Shown piece by piece: positions 1 to 18,000 of a stretch of DNA of 64,000 nt. Where the stretch lies: the NCBI GenBank assembly GCA_030248135.1, contig JASANC010001989.1:1-64000 (forward strand). The letters are read 5' to 3'. The notes beneath the pieces are model-generated. The model was not told the DNA's origin, did not search any database, and saw nothing but the letters and a program-made list of their open reading frames with translations. Position numbers and translations under genes: made by a program. This DNA comes from Theristus sp. LFF4_11. Its lineage: Eukaryota > Nematoda > Chromadorea > Monhysterida > Xyalidae. The stretch's first letter is position 1. Every line of letters starts with the position of its first letter.

Positions 1-297
1 GGTTGAAAACGTTTTTTCATGCTCTGTATTTTTAAAAAACTGCAGAGGTTGGTGGTTTTTTACGTTTTTTCGGTACTTTAGAAACGTTTGTGGGGTATAG
101 TTGCTACGTAATTCTGAAAGATCTACAAAAAATGTATATCCATGTAAAATTTCAGCTTCATAAAGCGTCGCCGGGAGTCACACGATACAAAACAAAATGG
201 CTTGTCGCATGCGTTTTTGGTACATGTGCCGCATGCATACTGTACATGCGCGCGCACACACAGTCACAGTGCACGCAAGCAGTGTGTGCGAAAACTG

Positions 298-530
298 CGC
301 TTGCAAGTTGTTTGTTGTTCGCTTTGCACAATCACGATGTAGCGCGTAAACTGCGCTTGCAAGTTGTTTGTTGTTCGCTTTGCACAAAAATCACGATGTA
401 GCGCGTAAAGTGCGCTTGCAAGTTGTTTGTTGTTTGCTGTGCACAATCACGATGTAGCGCGTAAAGTGCGTTTGCAAGTTGTTTGTTGTTCGCTTTGCAC
501 AATCACGATGTAGCATCTCGTTGCACGCAA
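298..530 (+). repeat. 56-bp tandem repeat array, left arm
   Basis: About four copies of a 56-bp unit containing TTGCAAGTTGTTTGTTGTTC and CACGATGTAGCGCG. Copies differ by a few substitutions and a short A insertion. The array abuts the left inverted-repeat arm. Confidence 0.85.
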
Positions 531-1229
531 CAGAACAACTCAAATACGCATCGAATAAAGAAAGATGCGCATGCGTGCACGCTTTTTGTGCAACGTTGAT
601 CAAATGAAGTTTAAATAAAAATATCGCAACTTTCATTCAACAAAAAAGTATCAAAAGTATAATGAGCGGACCGGAACTCTTCAGGCCTTTTCAGGCCACA
701 TTTAGAGGGCCGCAATTATACCACTCCCGTCGGGGTCTTGCCCCGAGCGTTTTTCCGAAACTTTGAGTTCAGGGACCGGACACCGCGGCGGACAGGAGTA
801 GGACATCGGACACAAAGTCGGACATTTTCATTTAGCGTGCGGTCACTACGCGATCTTTTGACTGTGGCTGTGTTGTCTTAATCTTCTCATTGTGCCGTTT
901 TTGTCCGTCCGTCCTTTTTTCGGTACTCCTTCAAAATATGGATCCGCTCAAACTTTATCGCAGCGCGCTGATTGATGGCTCAAATGAAAGCCCTCGTTCT
1001 GCTAGGTAATCCTGTGTATGGGTTTTTTTGAAATTCAAAATTTTGAAGAATTTTTGTTATTTGAATTTGAAATTTTTGATTAAAAGCGTCTGTGGTGGGC
1101 GTGTACAGTGCACTGAAAGTTGTATTTATGTGCTTGATAGATATTTATGATGGATACCGTTCACATGATATTGCATGAGCATGAAACAGTCATACGTCTG
1201 AAAGTAGGGCCCACGGGTTCAGTACCGAA

Positions 1230-1400
1230 GACGTGGGGGTGGGGGGGGGGGTACGTACACCCCCCCCCTAGAGCACCCGAGACCTCCGCGTGGGGGGTGG
1301 GGTCACGCGACACCAAACCTTAAAACCTGAACACTGCACCATCCACACTCCTTTCGAAATTTGCTTGACACCCCACCCACCCCCCCCCCCTCACATGGAC
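1230..1400. other. G-rich and C-rich tracts
   Basis: A run of G residues at about 1236-1250 is followed by TACGTA and then a C run at about 1259-1269. More G/C runs follow at about 1293-1302 and 1374-1391, with another G run near 1600. The first pair can fold as a hairpin, and the G runs could form quadruplexes. No gene is visible in 600-1640. Confidence 0.6.
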
Positions 1401-1655
1401 CTTAAGTTACAGTGACAACCCCAAAAATTTTCTCGGACCATCCAAAAATCATGAACTTTTGCTTAAAAATCATGATTTTTTTGTCTATAAAGTCCATAAT
1501 ATAAGCTGAATATATGATAACTTGACATTCTTCATTGTAATTTTGCCGCAAAATTTAGCATTTTCCCTTCAAAATTTAAGCGAAAAAATATCATGGGTGG
1601 GGTGGGGGGTGTGCACCCCCCAGAAATTTTTCTACAATAGTGCACCCCCAACAAA

Positions 1656-2250
1656 GTGAACAACAAACAACTTGCAAGCGCAGTTTACGCGCTACATCGT
1701 GATTGTGCAAAGCGAACAACAAACAACTTTCAAGCGCAGTTTACGCGCTACATCGTAATTGTGCAAAGCGAACAGCGAACAACTTGCAGGCGCAGTTTAC
1801 GCGCTACATCGTGATTGTGCAAAGCGAACAACAAGCAAGTTGCCAGCGCAGTTTAGGCGCTACATCGTAATTGTGCAAAGCGAACAGCGAACAACTTGCA
1901 GGCGCAGTTTACGCGCTACATCGTGATTCTGCAATGTGAACAGCAAACAACTTACAAGCGCAGTTTACGCGCTACATCGTGATTGTGCAAAGCGAACAAC
2001 AAGCAAATTGCCAGCGCAGTTTAGGCGGTACATCGTGATTGTGCAAAGCGAACAGCGAACAACTTGCAAGCGCAGTTTACGCGCTACATCGTGATTGTGC
2101 AATGTGAACAGCAAACAACTTACAAGCGCAGTTTACGCGCTACATCGTGATTGTGCAAAGCGAACAACAAGCAAATTGCCAGCGCAGTTTAGGCGGTACA
2201 TCGTGATTGTGCAAAGCGAACAGCGAACAACTTGCAAGCGCAGTTTTATG
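1656..2250 (-). repeat. 56-bp tandem repeat array, right arm (inverted)
   Basis: About ten copies of the same 56-bp unit in reverse complement (GCGCTACATCGTGATTGTGC). Some copies share variants in a higher-order pattern (AACAGCGAAC versus AACAAGCAA versions alternate). The array abuts the right inverted-repeat arm. Confidence 0.85.
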
Positions 2251-2799
2251 CGAACGCTTTTTTTATCGTATTGGTTTTTTACATTTCAACTGCATGTAAC
2301 AAAAGATAAAACTTTCACTAATCAACCAAATTGTAGAATGGTTCTCTGCATTTCGGCCTTGGCAACATCATATGCAGAAGAGGTTTGGCCTCAATGTTGT
2401 GCAACATGTGAAACTGAGCAATTTTCAGCAGCTTGTTTTTTTGGTACGGCTAAAGTGTCATGGGTAATATTTTTAGGTGTATTGCATAACAGCAGGGTGA
2501 ATGGGGTGAACACACTGCTTGCGTGCACTGTGACTGTGTGTGCGCGCGCATGTACAGTATGCATGCGGCATATTGACCAAAAACGCATGCGACAAGCCAT
2601 TTTGTTTTGTATCGTGTGACTCCCGGCGACGCTTTATGAAGCTGAAATTTTACATGGATATACATTTTTCGTAGATCTTTCAGAATTACTTAGCAACTAT
2701 ACCCCACAAACGTTTCTAAAGTACCGAAAAACGTAAAAAACCACCAACCTCTGCAGTTTTTTAAAAATACAGAGCATGAAAAAACGTTTTCAACTCATA

Positions 2800-3355
2800 G
2801 TATAAAAACGAAAAATGTGCGCGAGCACAAGGGGAATCGATTGGTGTTTGATTTTTGTTAATAGCTTTAAGCAGAAGCGAGCTAGAGCAGTTTTACTACA
2901 AGGGTGTCGAAAATTAGGTTTTTCCTAATTTTGAAGCATAAAGAAGGCTTGGATTAGGATAAAAATATGATTTTCGAACTCAGGGCATCAAGGCGGTTCG
3001 ATTGGTCCTAAATTTGACTGAATTTGAAAACTTTTTTGAAATTGTGCCTAGAGGTGTGGAGGCCGGGTCGGTCGACTCAAAAAGCCTATCTTAATTGATT
3101 TGACTGATTCAGTTAAAAATCAGTTGAAATATCTATATAGCCGAATTATTCAAACGTGCCCAACCGAAATGACATCATGTGCTTCAAAACAATCGCGTTT
3201 GTCATGTATTGAATCCCGGACTTCTGATTTCTATCAAGTGGGGAAAAATACGTGAGAGGAGACCAAATTCTGCATTTCGGGTGCCTGCGCTCGGCGTTTT
3301 TCAAAGCAAATGGCGTCATTTCGACGCGACACGTTTGAATAACCCAACCATACAA
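2800..3355. other. Region upstream of the KLF gene
   Basis: There is no gene or recognisable repeat here. It must contain the 5' UTR, or upstream exon(s), and possibly the promoter of the KLF gene. No convincing TATA box or initiator can be assigned from sequence alone. A TTGCAG just after the proposed ATG (3371-3376) could be a splice acceptor, in which case translation would begin further upstream. Confidence 0.4.
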
Positions 3356-9839
<6,484 letters not shown>

Positions 9840-11145
9840 TATTACTGTTGTTACTGGTTTTGTCGAAGTTAGAATGAAAGTGGTTACGTTTTATCTAGTT
9901 ACAGCGTCGTCAGTTTTGACTTTGTTTTTGGTTGTTTAGTCTATTTTAAATTAATTTAGCTTTTTACACTCATTGTTTTCTATTCTTTAGTTTAGTTGTT
10001 TTGCTTGTTTCAAAACTTGTGCTTTTTGTGGAGAATGAATTCACAAGATTTACCCTAGTGTTGTTCACTTGTGCCCCTTGGTGTGTTTGGTTATGTTCAT
10101 CTGAATGTGTTTGCTTGGATTTTTATGGACATTCTTTTGAATGTGTTATAGATTTATTCGTTTTTTGCATTGATTTTGAACTGATAGTCTGGCAATGTAT
10201 TATATATCACGTTCTGCCAATATGTTTCTTAGTCAAACGTATCAAAATGTCTCATTTTCCACTTTTGTCAGTTGTTTTTGTTGTTTTTGTTGTTTGTTGT
10301 TTTCAGCGCTGTTTCAGCTGTTTTTCATCTTATAGTGCCCTGTTTTTTCAGTGTTTGAGACTGTTTGGGATTAGTATAGGATTATGCTCGTAGATTTATT
10401 GATTTTTTGTTTGTTTCCAAGTGTCTAGCTCCCAATCAATCTGTATGATTTGTTATGTTTCTGTTCACCGTTTTCACATTTCAAGTTTTACTCTTTGCAA
10501 AACAATCAGGAGTGTTTACAATTCGACAAAAAATTGCTGCCTTTTTAAGATGTTTGTGCTGGTCTTTTTCTTTGAACATATAAAGGGGGGGGGATCATGC
10601 GAAATTTTAAATATGGTACTAAAATTATCCAAGTATACATCTCAGTTTTTTGCTGTTATTGATCTGCTTCATTTTGTTGTGAATGTGATCTATTTATTAG
10701 GACGTATTGAATAGAAAGGACGTCAGCGCTGGCATACTCACTCACAACATGCGCATTCTCTCTCGCAAACAGAATAACTTCTTTGCAACATTTTGTTCAG
10801 CTACCGCTGCTACACAAGTACTAGTAGCTGAACAAAATGTTGGAGAAGAAGTGCTGACGCTGAGTTTAATTATTTCGAATGTAAGACGTGTTTCACCCAA
10901 ATACTTCAAGTCTCCCAGAACGTTCATTTTGCTTTCTTATTGCAATCCAGTGTCTGGCTGTCAAAAGCCATCACAAGCACACGATTTTATAGCCACGGTT
11001 ATCTGGTTTCTGCTATTTTTCCATTATTGTGTTAATTTTTTTATACTTGTTTAGAAGTTGTTGCTTGCTTTTTTCGCGGCCTTCTTGGTTTTATCCTGCC
11101 TTGTCTGTTTAATTTGTGAAGAGATGGCTGACATAAAACATCATC
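9840..11145. other. KLF 3' region / intergenic, no further gene
   Basis: T-rich sequence follows the KLF stop codon and presumably includes its 3' UTR. A G run sits at about 10565-10574. The only structured element seen is the hairpin at 10777-10853. No conserved coding sequence was recognised on either strand. Confidence 0.5.
10777..10853 (+). ncRNA. miRNA-precursor-like hairpin (candidate)
   Basis: Arm CAACATTTTGTTCAGCTAC pairs perfectly over 19 bp with GTAGCTGAACAAAATGTTG across a loop of about 19 nt. After a small bulge the stem continues with ACTTCTT / AAGAAGT. The size and shape fit a miRNA precursor. It could equally be a short inverted-repeat remnant, and expression cannot be judged from sequence. 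Confidence 0.3.
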
Positions 11146-14100
11146 CAGGTGCATAAATCATGCCCATTCGCGAGCGAAGCGGTATTCCTCCTTTTATATG
11201 CGTCTCCCGCATTTTTAGATAATCATGCGGATGCGCGAGCGAGCGCCAGCGAGCGGACAGCGCATCACGCATTATATGAGCCGTTATCCTCTCGCGCGCG
11301 TTTTTCAAATTTGCTCGCTTCCTCCAGCGAGCATAGTATAAGCCACAAACTTGGTTCTGTGCACACGAAACGAACACCCAAAGTTGTGCTTGGAGCCGCG
11401 AAAAAATTTTTATCCGACTGCTTTTCATACGCTGTAGACACGAAAAACCTATTCTGAAAACAGTGTTACTTATTTTTCTATCTCTTTTTTTTCCGGTATG
11501 TAATCAACATGTGTTCGCGCTTTCAGTTTTTACCTGCGACACGTTCACAGTCTAGCAAGAATGTTTCCTGGGGTAATTTCATCCGTAGATTTGGAAAAAT
11601 GGGTTAATTTTTTGCCCCGACCATTTTTTTGGGTAAAAATTTGGGCTTTTTTTAAAGTTCGCAGCGTTTTCACCGGGTTTCAAGTGTTCGCCCTTTCAAT
11701 TTTTAGCTGGGACACTTTCACAGTTGAAGAAAAATGTTTCCTAGGGTAATTTCATCCGTAGATTTGGAAAAATGAGTTAATTTTTTGCCCCGACCCTTTT
11801 TTGGGGTAAAAATTGGGTTTTTTTTTTGAAAGTTCGCAGGGTTGTCACCTGGTTTTAAGTGTTCGCCCTTTCAATTTTTAGCTGGGACACTTTCACAGTT
11901 GAACAAGAATGTTTCCTCGGGTAAATTCATCCGTAGATTCTGAAAATTTAGTTTATTTTTTGCCCGGGCATTTTTTGGGTCAAAATTGTGCATTTTTTGA
12001 AAATTCGTAGCATTTTGACTGGGTATCATTTTTTCAGTCTTACAAATTTTGTCTGAGCTACGAAAAATAGCAGAAATGTTTAGTCCGTAGGAATTCAATA
12101 CGCTGATCACGGATTTTGGAATAGTTTTCTTACGTGAGCAACTCTAGATGCTGAATCGTGACGATTTCGGGCGAATCGGCCGTGGAAGTTGGCGAAATCG
12201 GTCCAGAAACGAAAAACAAGAAAAGGGTGTTTTCCAGGGTAATTCAATGCGCTGATCACGAATTTTGGGTTAGTTTTCTTACGCGAGAAACTCTAGATGC
12301 TGAATCGTGACGATTTCGGGCGAATCGGCCGTGGAAATTGGCGAAATCGGTCCAGAAACGAAAAACAAGAAAAGGGTGTTTTCCAGGGTAATTCAATGCG
12401 CTGATCACGAATTTTGGGTTAGTTTTCTTACGTGAGCAACTCTAGATGCTGAATCGTGACGATTTCGGGCGAATCGGCCGTGGAAGTTGGCGAAATCGGT
12501 CCAGAAACGAAAAACAAGTAAAGGGTGTTTTCCAGGGTAATTCAATGCGCTGATCACGAATTTTGGGTTAGTTTTCTTACGTGAGCAACTCTAGACGCTG
12601 AATCGTGACGATTTCGGGCGAATCGGGCGTGGAAGTTGGCGAAATCGGTCCAGAAACGAAAAACAAGAAAAGCGTGTTTTCCAGGGTAATTCAATGCGCT
12701 GATCACGGATTTTGGGTTAGTTTTCTTACGTGAGCAACTCTAGATGCTGAATCGTGACGATTTCGGGCGAATCGGCCGTGGAAGTTGGCGAAATCGGTCC
12801 AGAAACGAAAAACAAGAAAAGGGTGTTTTCCAGGGTATTTCAATGCGCTGATCACGGATTTTGGGTTAGTTTTCTTACGTGAGCAACTCTAGATGCTGAA
12901 TCGTGACGATTTCGGGCGAATCGGCCGTGGAAGTTGGCGAAATCGGTCCAGAAACGAAAAACAAGAAAAGGGTGTTTTCCAGGGTAATTCAATGCGCTGA
13001 TCACGGATTTTGGGTTAGTTTTCTTACGTGAGCAACTCTAGATGCTGAATCGTGACGATTTCGGGCGAATCGGCCGTGGAAGTTGGCGAAATCGGTCCAG
13101 AAACGAAAAACAAGAAAAGGGTGTTTTCCAGGGTAATTCAATGCGCTGATCACGAATTTTGAGTTAGTTTTCTTACGTGAGCAACTCTAGATGCTGAATC
13201 GTGACGATTTCGGGCGAATCGGCCGTGGAAGTTGGCGAAATCGGTCCAGAAATGAAAAACGAGAAAACGGTTTTTCCAGGGTAATTCAATGTGCTGATCA
13301 CGGATTTTGGGTTAGTTTTCTTGTATGAGCAACTCTAGATACTGAATCGTGACGATTTATGGTGAATCGGCCGTGGAATTTAGCGAAACCGGTCCAGAAA
13401 TGAAAAACAAGAAAACGGTGTTTTCCATGGTAATTCATTACGCCGATCACGGCTTTTGGGTCAGTTTTTCTTTTGTGAGCGATTCTAGGTACTGAATCGT
13501 GACGATTTTGGGGAATCGGCCGTAGAAATGGCACAGGAGAAATCGGCCTAAAAAACGAAAAATGAAAAACCTGAGTTGTCCGGGGTTTAGAAGAATGTGT
13601 GACCAACGAATTGTGATTTTGGTCCGACCTTCGGGGCTTATGTAAAAGTCAGAATATTATCTAAAAATGCGTGAGACGCATATAAAAGGAGGAATATGGC
13701 CTTGTGTAAGCAGTGAAAGACTTGGCTCGACAACGCTTTTCAAGTTTCTGATGTGGTACACACGGATACAAGTACATAAGGGTCATATTTTTGCGCCGCG
13801 TTTTTTTTTTGAAGCGCGCCCCCCACCGATTCCGGAAACCCGAAGGTACCAAACTCCGGTGGGATTGGGGAATGGACGGCTCACCATCCCGTGGAACCAA
13901 TACCCTCGGCATGTGAGGGGGGCAGCCTCTAAGCCCCGCTCTGTCCTGGGGGCACCAGTGATCTTAGCCCGATTTCGGTTTCGGTGGCCTGCGGTCGCTA
14001 TATCCCCGGAGGGCAGCGAATCCGAAAGTTTTCGTTTTCGTTTTCGTTTTGCTGAAAAGCGTAAAACTTTGAAGTTATTTTTTAATTGTTCTCATCGATT

Positions 14101-14640
14101 TAATCTAAAATCACGCCATGTGCGAAATTCTGTAAATTCTGTGCAAAAACAGAAAAATTAGAGATTGCAAAACATTGTTGCATGTAGCTTTTTCGTTGTT
14201 GTTAACGTACGCACCGCTGTGTACACACCAGCACCAGTGACAAAAAGGAATTGTCTTCCGTTGATTTTCACCTTTTTTACCGGTGTCACCTTCAACTAGT
14301 GTGGCAGGATAAACCGTCTGTCCCGTGAGTCATTGCCTTTGCCACAGGAGACCTTGCGTTCCGCAATGCTTCTGCGATACAATTTGTCCTGAACAAACCA
14401 GTGTCAGCGAGCTAAAGTCGGATTGTTATTTTAGTAGTTTTAGTGGTCGCTAAATGCCCGAAATCCGCAAATGTGAAAGGTCATTTGTCTACAATACACA
14501 GCACGAGGGTTGCCATGTGCAACCGAAATCATAAATAAACGGCGCAAAAATATGACTCTTATGTACTTGTATCCGTGTGTACCACATCAGAGACTTGAAA
14601 AGCGTTGTCGAGCCAAGTCTTTCACTGCTTATATAATGAT
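11146..14640 (+). mobile_element. Composite repeat R1 (A-B-C-tail-terminal module)
   Basis: The order is: a fragment of the terminal module (11183-11222), head block A from 11223 (TCATGCGGATGCGCGAGCG), about three B monomers of ~170 bp (about 11500-12060, sharing TTTCCT.GGGTAATTTCATCCGTAGAT), ten C monomers of ~149 bp (about 12115-13590), the tail ending TCAGAATATTATC, and a terminal module whose right inverted repeat is truncated at about 14640. Non-coding. This copy is more diverged than R3 and R4. It lies between the KLF and carboxypeptidase genes. Confidence 0.8.
13655..14640 (+). mobile_element. Terminal module (~1 kb with ~140-bp TIRs), R1 copy
   Basis: Starts TCTAAAAATGCGTGAGACGC and continues with ATAAAAGGAGGAATATGGC. 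The inverted copy of this arm at 14550-14632 stops at TGCTTA, short of the usual end. An insertion near 13815-14030 (GCGCCCCCCACCGATTCCGG onward) is absent from the other copies. Confidence 0.75.
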
Positions 14641-15081
14641 GTTGGGCTTTTTTTCACCAAAAATGCTGAATTTGTAAATGACAGAATAATAAAATAATGA
14701 AACACGATAAAAAAAGCACAAGCATACCGCACCACAAATTTAGATAGCACACGACGACGACAACAGAAGGAACAAACAATGATTTATCTGATCATGCTGT
14801 GCTGTTTGATAAGAACAACTACAAAAACCAAACAAAAAAATCTCAGAAAATTCTCATTATTTGCTACTGAACTTTTTCAAGCGACTTTTTTAATCCTCAA
14901 TTTTGATATGACGCCGTTCGCTTGCAATCGAAACGTATTATCAGAAGTAGCCAGATGTGGCTGACGTCAAATGATGGGCGTGTCGTGGCGCGTTCAAATA
15001 AGTTCAAAACAAGTTTAAAAACCTTTCCGTTGTTAAAGGTTTCCTCATCATTTTTAATAGAAATCAAACATAGAATGCATC
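14641..15081. other. Region upstream of the carboxypeptidase gene
   Basis: AT-rich with no gene recognised. It probably contains the promoter and 5' UTR of the carboxypeptidase gene. No core promoter motif can be assigned with confidence. Confidence 0.35.
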
Positions 15082-18000
15082 ATGAAACCGAAACAAAAAA
15101 TTGACGAATTGAACATGCAACGAAAGAGTCGTCTGCTATTTTTGCTCTTCAATGTTCAACTGCTAATTGGTGCCAGTTTTGCCAAGCCTGCCTCCGACCG
15201 AGTCCACTACTTGCCAGGCCTTTCGTTTGACACAAACTATGCGCAGTACGCTGGCTATCTTTTGGGCAATGCATCCCGCACGAACGTCTATGCAACGTAT
15301 CACGTGTTTTACTGGTCAGTGCGGTTCAGTTATTTTCAATTCTAGTTTTATTTGTTTCGCACTCAAGTAAACCAAACCAAAATGTAGGTCACGAGAATTA
15401 TACAGGGTGCGGCAGAAGCAGTGGGTCTCCTTTTCATTGCTTACAACTCTTCAAAAAGGCTAAAAAGGTACATATGCTGAAAAGACACCATACATGATGC
15501 CATAAGTGATACCACAAGTGTTACCATACCATAAGGCATAAGGACACCATAAATTAACAAAGGTCCTTTCTGAGCACCTGACTAGACTCACCGCAGAAGC
15601 TCTTGGAAAGCTAAGCGTTTTCCGGGCTAATGGCAACATCGTCGATGGCAAGTTATTCTCGCTGCACGCTGATTGGTCAGAGGCTTACCGCACTGGAAAT
15701 CAGTTACAGGCCTCTTCCAGCGATCATGTTGCCACCAGTCGGCAAATGCTTCCAAGAAGCCTCGGCGGCTAGTCTGGTGCTCAGAAAACGCTCTCAGATT
15801 TTAATGTTACGTTCCGTGGTATCGCTCATGGCATCAAGTATGGCATCTTTTTAATTGTGCCTGCACTGTCCTCGGACGACAGCAAACAAAAAACCGGCAA
15901 ATGAAACGTACAGGCTGACAGAGTCGCAACAGAACACGTCCGCGAGCGACCCGGTGGTGTTCTGGTTCAACGGTGGCCCCGGCTGCAGTTCGCTGGGCGG
16001 TTTGTTCACTGAGAACGGGCCGTTTCACGCAAACCCCGGCGGGCGCACGCTCTTTGAGAATGTGTTCGCTTGGAACAAGGTATGGCATGTGCGTGGGCTT
16101 GTGTAGAAGCTGTCAGGCGCTACTTCTACGACGGTCATCACAACAACATTCAAACCGTGTTTGGCATTTACAAAAGTCACTGGTCTGAAGTGATGAAATC
16201 AAATGACAGTAATAATTTCGGCAAGTTCTCGTATTATAATCATACTGAATACAGTTCTTAATATCTGTTGTCCTGTAGCATGTAGTATACATGTAACATA
16301 CTATTCGGCTTCTGCTATACCACAATGTTGCAGTAGCAAAGCGTTTTTTTCAGTTTTCTAACCTGGTTTTCATCGAGAGCCCTCCGGCAGTTGGTTTTTC
16401 CTACAGGGATGATTTGAACGACGTTTGGAGCGATGACGAGGTTTACTGTATGCAAGGCTTACATTTGTTTGTTGCATTATAATCACTTACTTGAATATGA
16501 GCTGTACGTACGTGTGAATTTGAGTGTTCAATGTTTCATTGAATAAGCACCGTTGCTTGCTTTACGCGAAGCTCCATTTGGCCCATTTTTGCCATCCAGG
16601 TTGCAGCACTAAACATGGAAGCGTTGGCAGACTTCTTCGAGAAATTTCCTGAATTCAACAAAAACGAGTGGTACATCACCGGCGAGTCTTACGGCGGGGT
16701 GTACATACCAACGATGGCGAGGCAGATACTAAAAGCGATCGATAAACAGCCGAACAAGTTTCGCAATCGAAACTTCAAGGTATACTTGTTTTTTAAACAT
16801 TTTTTACACATTACACTTTTGCACTTCACTTTGCAAGAAGCTCATTCGACAAGTCCCTGACGTGAAAGCAAGTTCTTAATGCAGTTATACATTTTTTTCG
16901 TGAAATCCACAGTATCGGCATTATTGTGCGGACTTTTTCTGTGAGCATGAAGCATTTCTAGGGAATTGCAATCGGCAATGCGTTCATTGATCAAAAGCTT
17001 CAAATTGACACACTGATCGAATACGCATTTTATCATGGACTGATCAGTCGAGCGTAAGTTTATGGGCAACAAAACTTAATGCAAAGTTTAAAATTTCAAA
17101 GCTGCATTTGAAGTCTGAAACAAACATTTTTGGCTCTGTTTTCCAGACGTTGGGAAGCACTGAAACGTTCTTGTTGCATTTTTTGTCCCGACTCCGGTTG
17201 CAACTTTTATGGCAGTTTACGCAAACTGGATGTGAATGACTGGATATCAGACGGGACTGCATGTGGTAACGAGGTAATGGGGCTCAGAGAAGACGGTGTA
17301 CGGTATCTTTGTGCAGACTTTGGCAATGTAGATCGTATCAAATTATCTGTAGGTTGAAAACGGAATTTGGTTTTGGTCGCTCAGACGTTTTTTAGCGCCA
17401 AAACAACGTGGACGCTACTGACCTCATTTGAATTGTTTTTTTTTCAGACCATTTTCGTTGTCAGCACACTTGTCGACCACATACTGTAAGTCTACTGGAA
17501 AAAGTCTTAGGATCTGCATGCAATATATTGTCTTAATTTTTTGCTGCATTGCTGAACGTTTGTTTGTTGCGCAGACCGGATCCGTACAATATCGACCAAA
17601 GCTGCTACGAAAACATGCTGGGGCATGTCGGCCGATACAGGCTGCCAAAGGGAGCAAAGCGAAAAAACAAAGGCACAACTATTCACTCGTCGCCTTACGG
17701 GTCGTTTTCTCACGGAAACGATACTGTTGTAAGCACAAATTAAATTTAAAAAAAATTCAATTCAATTCAATTTAAATTCAAATTCAATTAAATGACGGGT
17801 TTCATATTGTTCAAGCATTTCATCAACTACAATTCAACGGACCACGTTGCTGGACTGCCGTGTTTCGGTGACGGAAGCAATCGGCTATACTTGAATCGAC
17901 CCGAAGTCTGGGATGCTTTGCACATTCACCAAACATGGAGGTCAAAAGTTGGAAATTGGACCGATTGCAAGTGAGTGTGGTTGAAAATCGATTTTCTTTG

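Larger units (their letters stand above)
1..2799. mobile_element. Foldback (long inverted-repeat) element, left end at or beyond window start
   Basis: Bases 1-288 are repeated, inverted and nearly identical, at about 2508-2799. Both arms share a GTTTTCAAC-type terminus, a CTGCAG site, the CGTCGCCGGGAGTCAC motif and an alternating GCGCGC/CACACA stretch. Just inside each arm lies an array of 56-bp repeats, in opposite orientation on the two sides. The centre (about 600-1640) is single copy and holds no recognisable transposase. This is the architecture of a foldback or large MITE-like DNA element. Because the left arm starts at base 1, the outer end and any target-site duplication cannot be seen. 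Confidence 0.75.

Noticed and set aside
938..1005. ATG-initiated short frame (MDPLKLYRSALIDG...) followed by a GTAATC donor, possible first exon
   Set aside because: It does not join the KLF exon 1 in frame, lies in the centre of the foldback element, and no partner exon was found.
2095..2619. 174-codon frame across the 56-bp repeats
   Set aside because: Translation of a tandem repeat and inverted-repeat arm; no protein-like features.
3179..3355. N-terminal extension of the KLF open frame upstream of the ATG at 3356
   Set aside because: No in-frame ATG and no splice evidence; likely 5' UTR.
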